Shown one piece after another: positions 54,288 through 63,212 of a stretch of DNA of 64,000 bases; position 1 is the first letter of the stretch; every line of letters starts with the position of its first letter. Position numbers and translations under genes: made by a program. The DNA is taken from contig JAUNHW010000009.1 in assembly GCA_030523775.1 (NCBI GenBank), forward strand, positions 1 through 64,000, in the 5' to 3' direction. Source of the DNA: Akkermansia sp. Lineage in GTDB: Bacteria; Verrucomicrobiota; Verrucomicrobiia; Verrucomicrobiales; Akkermansiaceae. The notes under the pieces were generated by a model, which made no database searches, was not told where the DNA came from, and saw only the letters and a program-made list of their open reading frames with translations.

Positions 54288-55265
54288 ATGAGTGAGAGAA
54301 AGACAGGATTGGTGGTGCTGTACAACCACAATTACGAAAAGAACATAGGGAAAATCCGCCGCATCTACAAGGAGCGTTTCCCGGAAATGCGGCAGTTGAT
54401 GCCCTTCTATTACGGAAACGACCCGGAGGTGATTCGAGTCTTCGACAATTCATTTTATTTCCAAACCTACATTGCACAGGCGTTCGACAAACTCATGGAA
54501 ATGGATTGCGACGATTTCCTTATCATTGGCGACGACCTGCTTCTCAACCCCGCTCTCAATGCGACCAACCTGCATGAAAAGCTCGGCATGGAGGAGGGCG
54601 AGTTTTACTTGGATGGAATTGTGCCGGTATCGCCGGGAGACCACATCCGGGCGGTGGAGGAGGCTCAAAGGTTCTCATCTTGGCCCCCGGGCCTGGATAG
54701 CAGCGCATTCCGCATTGTTCCGAGCTATGATGAAGCAAAAGAGATACTGCAGGGGCGCGGAGCCTTGGAATCCGTCTCGCTTTCACGGCACGCCCCCCTC
54801 TACTTGAAATGGCGCTCTCCTTTCTGGAGCAATCTGCTCACCAATTGCGGATATGTCAAATCCAATGTATTCCAATTTCTGCTCTCGCTTTCCTATCGTC
54901 TGGCGCCAAGGAAAATGGCCTATCCTTGCGTCTTCGGGTATTCGGATATCCTCGTGGTGCCCAAATCCAGAATGAGGGAACTGTGCAATTACCTGGAAGT
55001 ATTCGGCGCATGGCGCATGTTTGTGGAGCTGGCCATTCCTACAGCCATCATGTTGCTGAAGGATTCCCGAGTCAAGTTCGCAGATGCAACGGGGTTTAAG
55101 CCCGGCAATGTCTGGTATCCCTCCAACATGGAGCATTACAACCGCGTCAAGTCACTGATTGATCAGATGGTTGCGAAGGCTCAAGGCCAAATTTCGCGCC
55201 TGCCGGAGGCTTTCCCCGAAGAATACCTCTACCTGCACCCCGTCAAGCTCTCTCAACTGGAATAG
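54288..55265 (+). CDS. Putative glycan-related transferase, low-GC gene
   Basis: The 325-residue product is not assigned to a family with confidence. It starts with a beta-strand LVVLYNHNYEK and later has DCDDFLIIGDDLLLNP, an Asp-rich segment like the DxD metal site of GT-A glycosyltransferases. Then come basic and aromatic stretches (LYLKWRSPFWSNLL) and an end that looks helical. Codons are visibly less GC-rich than in flanking genes, suggesting transfer from elsewhere. The ATG at 54288 directly follows the flavoprotein stop, so the two are cotranscribed and may act in the same glycan pathway. No membrane helix is clear. Confidence 0.6.
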   Translation: MSERKTGLVVLYNHNYEKNIGKIRRIYKERFPEMRQLMPFYYGNDPEVIRVFDNSFYFQTYIAQAFDKLMEMDCDDFLIIGDDLLLNPALNATNLHEKLGMEEGEFYLDGIVPVSPGDHIRAVEEAQRFSSWPPGLDSSAFRIVPSYDEAKEILQGRGALESVSLSRHAPLYLKWRSPFWSNLLTNCGYVKSNVFQFLLSLSYRLAPRKMAYPCVFGYSDILVVPKSRMRELCNYLEVFGAWRMFVELAIPTAIMLLKDSRVKFADATGFKPGNVWYPSNMEHYNRVKSLIDQMVAKAQGQISRLPEAFPEEYLYLHPVKLSQLE

Positions 55266-55420
55266 GAAGCGCTTCGGTCAATACATGCAGTTGCATAGAT
55301 ACGTGAACTTTCACCCCTTCGCTTTCAGGGGATGATGCTCTTTCGTGTGTCGAAAAGGCATCTTGCCAGCCATGTCTGCAGGGGTGGGCTAGCGGGCGGG
55401 AAGGTTGGCGCATATTCCCA

Positions 55421-56143
55421 TCATGCCTGGGATTGCGCCGCGGCGATTGCCTCAAAATCTATCTGGTCGTCTTCCATGTCACGCCATATCCCGCGTTTCT
55501 TGATGGTAGCGGGGGAACCTGCGACTATGACCTTGGATTCATCAATGGTGCGGTTGATAAGGGAGTTGGCCGCCACAATGGTGTAGTCCTGCGTGTGCGT
55601 GCCCGGCATCACCATGCACCGCGTGGCTATCCAGTTGTAGTTCCCAATCACAATGGAGCCCACCCCGGTGTTCACGAATTCCCCGGCCTCGTTCTTCAAG
55701 CGGTGGAAGTTGGAGTCCATCATCATAGTGTCGTAGCCGAACCTGGTGCGCTTGCCCACGGTGATGCTATGGTAGCAGGCTATGCGCAGCTGTGCGTTGT
55801 TCACAAAGTCGTCTCCCAGGCGCAGACAGCCGTACTTGCCGATGGAAATGAAAGAACTCGCGCTGATTTGAGCCTTCCCTTCGAATATCAGCTTGCCGCC
55901 CCCGTTCTCAAACTGGATGCCCGCATTCGGATAAAGTCTGGCGTACTCAAAGCCCAGCTTGATCATCCCGGTATGCACCGGTCCCTCTATGCTCACCGTG
56001 CCGCTCAGGTTCAGCAGGCGGGGCTTGTACAGCAGTATCGGCAGCTTCACAGCCTGCCGGAACGGCAGGTAGTGGAAATTGAACCGCAACGTGGGAATGA
56101 TGTACCGCAGGACGGATAATGCACGTCTGTATTTGTAATTCAT
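55421..56143 (-). CDS. Acyltransferase with left-handed beta-helix (hexapeptide repeats)
   Basis: The 240-residue protein has hexapeptide-type repeats (about residues 75-215; runs such as AQISASSFISIG, HSITVGKRTRFG, GSIVIGNYNWIATRC, YTIVAANSLINR) that form a left-handed beta-helix. It ends with VIVAGSPATIKK, as in WbbJ/CysE-type sugar O-acetyltransferases. The N-terminal 70 residues are basic and aromatic-rich. It probably O-acetylates a surface polysaccharide. It follows a glycosyltransferase gene on the same strand after 50 bases and is less GC-rich than the genome average. Confidence 0.85.
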   Translation of the reverse strand: MNYKYRRALSVLRYIIPTLRFNFHYLPFRQAVKLPILLYKPRLLNLSGTVSIEGPVHTGMIKLGFEYARLYPNAGIQFENGGGKLIFEGKAQISASSFISIGKYGCLRLGDDFVNNAQLRIACYHSITVGKRTRFGYDTMMMDSNFHRLKNEAGEFVNTGVGSIVIGNYNWIATRCMVMPGTHTQDYTIVAANSLINRTIDESKVIVAGSPATIKKRGIWRDMEDDQIDFEAIAAAQSQA

Positions 56144-56193
56144 ATCTATCAGTAAATAAGGGGGATTGCCTTCATGCTCGTTGAAACCGCAAA

Positions 56194-57363
56194 CTATGCC
56201 TCATCCGGCGCGAAGATGCGCGCCATCACCTTGTCTGCATGGAAAAGCGGCTGCCAATACGCTGCAATGGCGGCGGGGGCACGGTGGCCTTGCTCCCATT
56301 GTTGCAACTCTTCCAGGATGGCGTCCGCCAGTGATTCCGGGGTGTCTTCCTTGGCCACGGTGCCGCAATCCTTGGAGGCGTACCACTGCGGCAGGCTGAG
56401 CGAGGGGCGCGCGGGAATCACCACGGCGCACCCGCAGCACAAGGCCTCCGCAGAGGCTATGTGCGTGCCCTCCCGCTTGGAGGTGCAGAAGCTCACCATG
56501 GCATCGCAGTACACATCCTTCAGGGCGGCGCTGGGCGTGAATCCCTTGAGCAAGATGCGCGCGCGCCGCCCTTCCGGCAGGGCGGCGTGCCAGGCCGCCA
56601 CCTGCTCCCCGTAGCGTCCGTATATCTCCACCACCACGGAAGCATCCTTTTCAACCAGCGCCTGGGAGGCCTGCATCATCAGCCCGGGGTCCTTGATCTC
56701 GTCCTCTGCACCGCACCAGCGGCCCACGCACACCGCCTTGCGCTGCTTCGGCCTGCCATCGTAGGCAAAGTGCGGAGCCACGGGCGTGGGCATGCACACC
56801 ACCCGGTCCGCCACGGCAGCACCGTAGAACATGCGGTGGCGCAGCATTTCCGCCACAGGGGGTGACATGGTGACGACATCCGCCAGTTTCAAGTGGCGTG
56901 CACGCAGGAAATCGATGGCGGTGTGGGTGACAAGGTCCTTGCAGCGTTGCAGCAGAGAGGGGCGGGGCTTCCAGTCCTCGTCAAAGAAATCCCCCTTCGA
57001 GTCCAGGTGTATCACCAGCTTGATGCCCGCCGTTTTGATAGCCTTGGCGATGGCGGTGTAGCGGGGGGCGCCCCATGAGTACAACACCACGCCATCCAGG
57101 TGCAGGGAATGCCACCAGCCCGCGGATTTCAACTGCTCCATGGGCACGCGGATAATGTCCTCGCGAATATCGTCCTCATGGAACGGCAGGGGCATGACGG
57201 CCATGCTCTCCGCGCCCAGCTTGCGCAGGTTCATGCAGATGAGGCCGGTATCCCTGATGAAAAAGAAATCGTTCCCGTGGAAGGCCACGGGCGTGCAGGT
57301 AAAGATGCGCTTGCCTTGCAGGCTCATACGGGATGAGCCGTCTAAATCTTCATGGGTTTTCAT
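56194..57363 (-). CDS. Glycosyltransferase, GT4-like (paralogue 1 of an inverted pair)
   Basis: The 389-residue GT-B type transferase has an N-terminal domain (FTCTPVAFHGN start, LGAESMAVMPLPF) and a C-terminal nucleotide-sugar domain with ARILLKGFTPSAAL and EGTHIASAEALCCGCAVV, the usual E(x7)E-like acceptor-side motif of GT4. It is nearly identical to the protein encoded at 57688-58842 in the opposite direction. A start at 57327 (MSLQGKR) is an alternative that aligns better with its copy. The promoter lies at 57449-57478. The downstream acyltransferase probably shares its transcript. The sugar donor is not predictable. Confidence 0.85.
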   Translation of the reverse strand: MKTHEDLDGSSRMSLQGKRIFTCTPVAFHGNDFFFIRDTGLICMNLRKLGAESMAVMPLPFHEDDIREDIIRVPMEQLKSAGWWHSLHLDGVVLYSWGAPRYTAIAKAIKTAGIKLVIHLDSKGDFFDEDWKPRPSLLQRCKDLVTHTAIDFLRARHLKLADVVTMSPPVAEMLRHRMFYGAAVADRVVCMPTPVAPHFAYDGRPKQRKAVCVGRWCGAEDEIKDPGLMMQASQALVEKDASVVVEIYGRYGEQVAAWHAALPEGRRARILLKGFTPSAALKDVYCDAMVSFCTSKREGTHIASAEALCCGCAVVIPARPSLSLPQWYASKDCGTVAKEDTPESLADAILEELQQWEQGHRAPAAIAAYWQPLFHADKVMARIFAPDEA

Positions 57364-57448
57364 GCGGATATTGGCGGGCTGATTAGTGATGAGTGCGGTT
57401 CATCCAGAAGGCAACAGCTGCTGCACCCTCTCCCCATCGCGCCAGAGA

Positions 57449-57478
57449 AGTCTACCAGTTTTCGCAATGGGTAGTCAA
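57449..57478 (-). promoter_or_regulatory. Promoter of the minus-strand glycosyltransferase
   Basis: Minus strand TTGACT (57478-57473), 18 bases and TAGACT (57454-57449). Its spacer carries TACCCATTGCGAA, shared with the palindrome of the divergent gene. Confidence 0.55.
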
Positions 57479-57609
57479 GCTCAATATTGAAGGATCACAA
57501 ACTGCGGCATAACGGCATGAAGCAAATGTTATCTGTTGCCGAACGTCAGGGTTTGATGCATGTTTGACATTTCGTTAACACGCGTTTTTGAACATTTTAG
57601 CAAACACAA

Positions 57610-57634
57610 TATACCCATTGCGAATGGGTATAAT
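57610..57634 (+). promoter_or_regulatory. Palindromic operator overlapping a TATAAT box
   Basis: TATACCCATT (57610-57619) and AATGGGTATA (57623-57632) are exact reverse complements with GCG between. The right arm merges into TATAAT (57629-57634). It looks like a repressor or activator site for the plus-strand glycosyltransferase. Confidence 0.55.
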
Positions 57635-57687
57635 CACCAGCATGGGCCAACGGGCAAAATACGCGCGCTGGAAACGCACAGATATGA

Positions 57688-58842
57688 ATGCCGATTGCGA
57701 TGAATAAACAACCACTAAAAGGAATGCGCGTGTACACCTGCACGCCCGTGGCATTCCACGGGAACGGTTTCTTCTTCACGCGCGACACGGGGCTCATCTG
57801 CATGAACCTGCGCAAACTGGGGGCGGAGAGCATGTCTATCATGCCTCTGCCGTTTCATGAGGACGACATCCGCGAGGACATCATCCGCGTACCCATGGAG
57901 CAGTTGAAATCCGCGGATTGGTGGCATTCCCTGCACCTGGATGGCGTGGTGTTGTACTCATGGGGAGCCCCGCGCTACACCACCATAGCCAAGGCCATCA
58001 AGCAAGCGGGTGTTAAGCTGGTCATCCACCTGGATTCCAACGGTGATTTTTTCGACGAGGAGTGGAAGCCCAGTCGTTCCTTCCCGCAGCGCTGCAAAAA
58101 CCTTGTCACCCACACCGCCATTGATTTCCTGCGCGCACGCCACCTGAAGCTTGCGGATGTCGTCACCATGTCTCCCCCCGTGGCGGAGATGCTGCGCCGC
58201 CGCACGTTCTATGGAGCGGCCGTGGCGGACCGGGTGGTGAGCATGCCCACGCCCGTAGCCCCGCACTTTAGCTACGACGGCCGTGCCAAGCTGCGCAAGG
58301 CGGTGTGCGTGGGCCGCTGGTGCGGTGCAGAGGACGAAATCAAGGATCCGGGGCTCATGATGCAAGCCTCTCAGGCACTAGTTGAAAAGGATGCTTCCGT
58401 GGTGGTGGAGATATACGGACGCTACGGGGAGCAGGTGGCGGCCTGGCGCGCCGCCCTACCGGAAGCGCAGCGCGCGCGTATCCTGCTCAAGGGATTCACG
58501 CCCAGCGCCGCCTTGAAGGATATGTACTGCGATGCCATGGTGAGCTTCTGCACCTCCAAGCGGGAAGGCACGCACATAGCCTCTGCGGAAGCCCTGTGCT
58601 GCGGGTGCGCTGTGGTGATTCCCGCACGCCCCTCCCTCAGCCTGCCGCAGTGGTACACCACCAAAGATTCCGGCACCGTGGCCAAGGAGGACACCCCGGA
58701 ATCACTGGCGGACGCCGTGCTGGCGGAGTTGCGCGAGTGGCAATCAGGCAACCGCAACCCAGCCGCCATTGCCGCGGCTTGGCAACCGTTCTTCCACGCA
58801 GATAAAGTGATGGCGCACATCTTTGCGCCGAGGGCTGAATAG
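57688..58842 (+). CDS. Glycosyltransferase, GT4-like (paralogue 2 of an inverted pair)
   Basis: The 384-residue protein aligns almost residue for residue with the product at 56194-57363 (shared runs include FHEDDIREDIIRVPMEQLKS and CAEDEIKDPGLMMQASQALV-like stretches). It differs mainly at the N-terminus and near the end. It has the same GT-B layout and catalytic motifs. The start at 57688 or 57700 (MNKQPLKG) is uncertain. The gene is divergent from its copy and convergent with the fucose aldolase gene. The pair must come from a recent inverted duplication or gene conversion. They may act on related acceptors, or one may be a spare. Confidence 0.85.
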   Translation: MPIAMNKQPLKGMRVYTCTPVAFHGNGFFFTRDTGLICMNLRKLGAESMSIMPLPFHEDDIREDIIRVPMEQLKSADWWHSLHLDGVVLYSWGAPRYTTIAKAIKQAGVKLVIHLDSNGDFFDEEWKPSRSFPQRCKNLVTHTAIDFLRARHLKLADVVTMSPPVAEMLRRRTFYGAAVADRVVSMPTPVAPHFSYDGRAKLRKAVCVGRWCGAEDEIKDPGLMMQASQALVEKDASVVVEIYGRYGEQVAAWRAALPEAQRARILLKGFTPSAALKDMYCDAMVSFCTSKREGTHIASAEALCCGCAVVIPARPSLSLPQWYTTKDSGTVAKEDTPESLADAVLAELREWQSGNRNPAAIAAAWQPFFHADKVMAHIFAPRAE

Positions 58843-58858
58843 CCGTCGGCGCGGCGGC

Positions 58859-59683
58859 TCAGCCCTTCTTCCCGGCGGTGCCCATGGTGTATCCAGCGAA
58901 GGTGCGCATGTTGTAGGGGGGCTGGCCCTCCGGCACGGCGTAGCCGAGGGATTTGCGGATGGCCAGGAAGTCTGCGATACCGACCTCGTCCACCTGGTTG
59001 AGGGGGGCCTTGTGCAGACCAGCCAGCAGTACCATCTTGCAGTAGGCGTCGGCGTTCTCCATGAACCACTCGGCCTCCTCGATGTGGCGTGCGCCAGTGA
59101 TTACGCCGTGGTTCTCCATGAAGACGACGGTGCTCTGCTTGGCGGCCTCTGCCACGGCGGCGGCGGTTTCGTCGGAGCCGGGGGTTCCATAGGGGGCCAG
59201 GGGGATGTGGCCCAGGAAGATGTCCGCCTCCGGGTTGATGCCGTTGGGGGGGACGATGCCTGAGAAGAGGAAGGCGTTGCAGCACGGGGGGTGAGCGTGG
59301 ATGCAGGCGTTCACACCGGTGGCCTTCATCATGGCGATATGGGTTTTCACCTCGCTGGTGCGCGGGCGGTAGCCGCACAACTGCCCGGCCTGCATGTCCA
59401 CCAGGCAGATGTCCTCCACGGTCATGAAGCCCTTGCTGCAGAGTGTGGGAGAGCAGAGAACGAGGTCCTTGCCCACGCGGACGGAGAGGTTGCCGCCGTT
59501 GCCGTCCACGTACTCGCGCTTGTAGAGGCGGCGGCCCATGTCCACCATGCGCTCCTTGATCACGCGCACTTCCGCGGAGTTGAAGAAGTCGTCGATTTCC
59601 TCACGGGTCTGGGGGGCGTATTTCTCCCAGGGGAAGATGCGCTCCGGGAGTTCGGGATGGATGTAGAGATCGGGATTGGCCAT
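58859..59683 (-). CDS. fucA: L-fuculose-phosphate aldolase (class II)
   Basis: Cleaves L-fuculose-1-phosphate to dihydroxyacetone phosphate and L-lactaldehyde with a zinc ion. The 274-residue protein has the catalytic Glu111 (TSEVKTH), zinc ligands His129 and His131 in HAHPP, and His192 in ENHGV, matching Glu73, His92, His94 and His155 of the E. coli enzyme. The N-terminus is about 40 residues longer than in E. coli (215 residues), as in rhamnulose-phosphate aldolase-like variants. It lies 16 bases after fucK and shares its promoter. The operon neighbours fix the fucose assignment over rhamnose. Confidence 0.88.
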   Translation of the reverse strand: MANPDLYIHPELPERIFPWEKYAPQTREEIDDFFNSAEVRVIKERMVDMGRRLYKREYVDGNGGNLSVRVGKDLVLCSPTLCSKGFMTVEDICLVDMQAGQLCGYRPRTSEVKTHIAMMKATGVNACIHAHPPCCNAFLFSGIVPPNGINPEADIFLGHIPLAPYGTPGSDETAAAVAEAAKQSTVVFMENHGVITGARHIEEAEWFMENADAYCKMVLLAGLHKAPLNQVDEVGIADFLAIRKSLGYAVPEGQPPYNMRTFAGYTMGTAGKKG

Positions 59684-59699
59684 AATGGTGAATGTTGGT

Positions 59700-61124
59700 T
59701 TATTTGTGAAAGATTTTCAGATACTCGGCGTGCTGGGGACCGGGTTCCACGGTGGTGTAGGTGATGCCGAAGGCATCCCGGCAGGCCTCCGGGGTGGGGT
59801 ACACGCCGGCACCTGCGAAGGCGTACATGGCGGCGCCCAGCACCGTGCTTTCGGAAACGTCCGCAATGCGGATGGGAATGCCCAGGATGTCCGCGCGCAT
59901 CTGGGTCCACACCTTGTTGCGGGCACCGCCGCCCACCAGCAGGAGGTCGCGCGACTTGAAGCCGCCCACCTTCTCCAGCTTGTGCAGGCGGCTGCGCAGG
60001 CGCAGGGTGAGGGCCTCCATGGCGGCGCGGTAGATGTGCCCGCGCGTGCGGCCCATGATGAGGCCGCGGATGCAGCCGGGCACGGGGTCGCTGGGCAGGA
60101 AATCCGGGATGAGGCTCACGCCGTCGCAGCCGGGGGGCACGGCGGCGGCCTCCGCATCCATGGTGTCGTAGCCCTCGCCGTGGTAGCAGGTGGATTTCAC
60201 CCACTCGATGATGCCGCTGGCAATCCACTGCAGGCCTGGGTTGAGCAGGCCGTTGCGGCTGTCGTACTCCACGGTGGCCCCGGCGGCGTAGTCCTCCTTG
60301 TCCAGCGCCGCGTGCGGTGTGCGCAGCATCAGGATTTCCCAGGTGCCGCTGGAGAGGAAGGGCTGGTTCTCGCCCACGCCGCTGCCGAAGAGCGCGAACT
60401 GCGTGTCGTGCCCAGTGGAAATCACCGGCACGCTGTGCGGCAGGCCCAGAAGCCCGCAGGCCTCCGGCAGCAGGTCGCCCAGGGATTGCCCGGCCTCCAC
60501 CATGGGCCTGAAGAGCCCCAGCTCCACGCCGATGGCGGAGAGGATTTCCCCGCTCCACGTGCCGGTCTTCAAGTCCGTCATCTGTGAGGTTCCGGCCATG
60601 GTGCGGTCCGTGAACATCTGGCCGGTGAGGCGGTGGGAGATGAGGTTGGGCATGAAGAGCCAGGCGTAGGCCCGGTCCAGCAGTTCCGGGCGGTGCTCCT
60701 TGAGCCAGATGAATTTGTAGATGGTGTTGAAGGCGAATTCGCCCACGCCGGACACCTCGTTCAGGCGCCCCTGCGGGATGTACTTGCGGATGTTCGCCAT
60801 GATTTCCGCGGTGCGCGGGCATTTCCAGGAGATGACCGGGTAGAGCAGCTTGCCCTCCTTGTCCACCAGGGCACCGTCCACGCCGAAGGTGGTGATGGTG
60901 ACCGCCTTCACCTGCGCGGCATCCACCTCCGCCACGGCCTTGCGGGAGCACTCCGCGAGCTGGGAAACGATGCGGTCCAGGTTCCACACGTGGTATTCCG
61001 GGTTCTCGCTGCCGGCATCCGTGGAATTCGGCTGGCTGGACTTGGCCACAATCGCGCCGTGGTCATCCACTATCATGGCGCGCACATTCGTGGCGCCGCA
61101 GTCTAGGCAGAGTACGTAGGACAT
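59700..61124 (-). CDS. fucK: L-fuculokinase (FGGY family)
   Basis: Phosphorylates L-fuculose with ATP at O1. The 474-residue FGGY kinase begins MSYVLCLDCGATNVRAM, as E. coli FucK does (LDCGATNVRA). It shares TFGVDGALVDK, SWKCPRTAEI, VISTGHDTQFALFGSG and SSGTWEILM with it almost exactly, so FucK is a firm call over rhamnulokinase. The start at 61124 is preceded by its own promoter (61156-61185), so fucK-fucA can be transcribed separately from fucP-fucI. A foldback repeat lies between the two parts of the locus. Confidence 0.95.
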   Translation of the reverse strand: MSYVLCLDCGATNVRAMIVDDHGAIVAKSSQPNSTDAGSENPEYHVWNLDRIVSQLAECSRKAVAEVDAAQVKAVTITTFGVDGALVDKEGKLLYPVISWKCPRTAEIMANIRKYIPQGRLNEVSGVGEFAFNTIYKFIWLKEHRPELLDRAYAWLFMPNLISHRLTGQMFTDRTMAGTSQMTDLKTGTWSGEILSAIGVELGLFRPMVEAGQSLGDLLPEACGLLGLPHSVPVISTGHDTQFALFGSGVGENQPFLSSGTWEILMLRTPHAALDKEDYAAGATVEYDSRNGLLNPGLQWIASGIIEWVKSTCYHGEGYDTMDAEAAAVPPGCDGVSLIPDFLPSDPVPGCIRGLIMGRTRGHIYRAAMEALTLRLRSRLHKLEKVGGFKSRDLLLVGGGARNKVWTQMRADILGIPIRIADVSESTVLGAAMYAFAGAGVYPTPEACRDAFGITYTTVEPGPQHAEYLKIFHK

Positions 61125-61155
61125 GGAGAGGAAAAAAATCTTCTTGTGTCCCGCC

Positions 61156-61185
61156 ATTCTAACACACGGAAAACACAGCTTGCAA
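61156..61185 (-). promoter_or_regulatory. Internal promoter of fucK-fucA
   Basis: Minus strand TTGCAA (61185-61180), 18 bases and TAGAAT (61161-61156), directly downstream of the foldback repeat. It leaves about 25 bases of leader before the fucK ATG. Confidence 0.65.
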
Positions 61186-61194
61186 GAGGAAAGA

Positions 61195-61375
61195 GAAGTA
61201 ATTTACAATTTACAATTGACGATTTACAATTGGGGGAATTCCCGGCTTCGCTCCGCTACGCCGTAGGGAGTGCTGCAAGGCCCGCCCGGCAAAACGCCGG
61301 ACGGGCCTTGAAATCATGCGGCGAAGCCGCCTAACTGACAAATCGTCAATTGTAAATTGTCAATTGTCAATTCCC
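61195..61375. repeat. Foldback repeat element inside the fucose locus
   Basis: ACAATTTACAATTGACGATTT (61205-61225) is the exact reverse complement of 61340-61360. Inside the arms GGCTTCGC (near 61244) pairs with GCGAAGCC (near 61321), and the centre is a long GC-rich hairpin (AAGGCCCG.CCGGC/GCCGG.CGGGCCTT over AAAAC, about 61276-61310). The whole unit can fold into one cruciform. It shares 13-mers with 1-82 and arm units with 19128-19255. It carries no gene. Confidence 0.75.
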
Positions 61376-63163
61376 TTACCCATTGTACTTGCCGTAGATG
61401 GGGCCGAAGTTCTTGCAGGCGCGGAAGTCTGCACCCTCCGGGTCGGCAGTGCCGAAGAGGTTCCAGGCGGCGGGACGGTAGATGTCCTCCTCCGGCACGT
61501 TGTGGGCGTACACGGGGATGCGCAGCATGGAGGCCAGGGTGATGATGTCCGCGCCGATGTGGCCGTAGGTCCAGGCGCCGTGGTTGGCACCCATGTTGGC
61601 CATCACGGAGTAGACGTCCTTGAAGGCGCCCTTTCCGGTGAGGCGCGGGGCGAACCAGGTGGTGGGCCAGCCCGGGTCCGTGCGCTCGTCGAGGGTCTTG
61701 TTCACCTCCTCCGGCAGGGAGCAGGTGTAGCCTTCCGCAATCACCAGCACGGGGCCCTGGCCCTTGACCAGGTTCATGCGGATCATGGTGACGGGCACAT
61801 CACCCTTGGAGACGAAGTGCAGGGAGTAGCCGCCGCCGCGGAAGTACTCGCGGTTGGCGGGGCACCAGCAGGAGTTGTCCATCATGGCCTCGATATCCTC
61901 CTTGGTGGTCTCTCCGGTCTTCTTCATGCAGGGCTTGCCGTCCTTTCCAGTGGAGTACATGTTGCCATCCAGTGCGGTGGAGCCGGAGTTGATGAGGTGC
62001 ATGATGCCGTTGGCGGCGTGGCCCTCCATGGTGTATCCCGTCACGCGCTTCACGGCGGCGGGGGACCAGTAGGTGCGGATATCGGAGAAGCAGGCGGCCT
62101 GCCCGGTGAGCTGGTGGAGCAGGAGCATGCACACGCCGTTCATGGCATCGTTCTCCGTGGCGAAGGGGATGGCCTCGCGGGGACCGTTCCAGTCGAACGT
62201 GCTGTTGATGAGGGATTCCGCCATGTCGCCGTTCGGGTAGAAATCCGTCCAGTGGCGCTGGCCCTGGAAGCCGCCGCAGATGGCGTTGAAGCCCAGGCCC
62301 TCCTCCTCTCGGTCGATGGTCTTGAGGTAGGGGTTGCCGTGCATCATGTCGCGGAAGATGATCATCATGAGGATGCTCTCGCGCAGCGTGCGCTCCTTGT
62401 CCTCCGCAGAGAGGATGAGGTCCGGCCTGTTGCGCTCCGGGCCGATGTGGACGTAGCGCTTGGCCCACTCCATGGCCAGCTCGAATTCCTTCTCGTCGTA
62501 GATCTTGAGCTCCATGCGGCGCTTCACCTCCGTCATGTCCACGGGCTGCACGCGCATGCCCAGGTAGTCCTCCCAGAACGGCTGGTCCAGGATGGAGCCG
62601 GCAATGCCCATGGCGCAGCCGCCGATGGAGAGGTAGCCCTTGCCCTTGAGCGTGGCCACGGCAATGCCGGCGCGGGCGAAGCGCAGGATCTTCTCCGCCA
62701 CGTCCTCCGGGATGGAGGTGTCGTCCGCGTCCTGCACGTCATGCCCGTAGATGGAGAAGGCGGGCACGCCCTTCTGGGCGTAGGCGGCCAGGGCGGCGGC
62801 CAGGTACACGGCGCCGGGGCGCTCCGTGCCGTTGAAGCCCCAAATGGCCTTGGGGATGCGGTTGTCCGTCTCGAAGGTTTCTGTGATGTAGCACCAGCAG
62901 GGGGTGACGATGAGCGAGCAGCCCACGTTGTTCTCCGCGAACTTCTGGTTGGCTGCGGCGGCCTCCGCGGGCCCGCCGATGCAGGTGTCCGCTATGACGC
63001 ACTTCACGGGCTGGCCGTTGGCGTGCTTCACGTTGGCCTCGATGAGGGCGGCGGCGGCCTTGGCCATGTTCATGGTCTGGTCTTCCAAGGACTCGCGGAC
63101 GCCGAGGCGGCGGCCGTCAATCGTGGGACGAATGCCGATGGTCGGCAGTGTATCGTATTTCAT
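61376..63163 (-). CDS. fucI: L-fucose isomerase
   Basis: Interconverts L-fucose and L-fuculose with Mn2+. The 595-residue protein matches E. coli FucI (591) without gaps at the active site: Glu337 (ATENDAM), Asp361 (ACFSDIRTY) and His528 (GANHGAW) fall on exactly the E. coli residue numbers. Other family blocks ([27 protein letters not shown]) are present. The start at 63163 ([10 protein letters not shown]) was chosen; upstream sequence in frame runs into the fucP end. It follows fucP by 49 bases on the same strand. Confidence 0.97.
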   Translation of the reverse strand: MKYDTLPTIGIRPTIDGRRLGVRESLEDQTMNMAKAAAALIEANVKHANGQPVKCVIADTCIGGPAEAAAANQKFAENNVGCSLIVTPCWCYITETFETDNRIPKAIWGFNGTERPGAVYLAAALAAYAQKGVPAFSIYGHDVQDADDTSIPEDVAEKILRFARAGIAVATLKGKGYLSIGGCAMGIAGSILDQPFWEDYLGMRVQPVDMTEVKRRMELKIYDEKEFELAMEWAKRYVHIGPERNRPDLILSAEDKERTLRESILMMIIFRDMMHGNPYLKTIDREEEGLGFNAICGGFQGQRHWTDFYPNGDMAESLINSTFDWNGPREAIPFATENDAMNGVCMLLLHQLTGQAACFSDIRTYWSPAAVKRVTGYTMEGHAANGIMHLINSGSTALDGNMYSTGKDGKPCMKKTGETTKEDIEAMMDNSCWCPANREYFRGGGYSLHFVSKGDVPVTMIRMNLVKGQGPVLVIAEGYTCSLPEEVNKTLDERTDPGWPTTWFAPRLTGKGAFKDVYSVMANMGANHGAWTYGHIGADIITLASMLRIPVYAHNVPEEDIYRPAAWNLFGTADPEGADFRACKNFGPIYGKYNG

Positions 63164-63212
63164 ATTGTTGATTTTTATGGGTTGGAATGAATAATGATGG
63201 GAAGGGGTTGCA

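Larger units (their letters stand above)
57364..57687. other. Divergent promoter region between the two paralogous glycosyltransferases
   Basis: These 324 bases hold no gene. They contain a minus-strand promoter (57449-57478) and, on the plus side, a 23-base palindrome TATACCCATT-gcg-AATGGGTATA (57610-57632) overlapping TATAAT (57629-57634). The word TACCCATTGCGAA occurs in both promoters, once per direction. The central part (57480-57600) is AT-richer than its surroundings. Confidence 0.6.

Noticed and set aside
61316..63190. Plus-strand open frame of 624 codons opposite fucI
   Set aside because: Antisense shadow; fucI on the minus strand has all catalytic residues in the E. coli positions.
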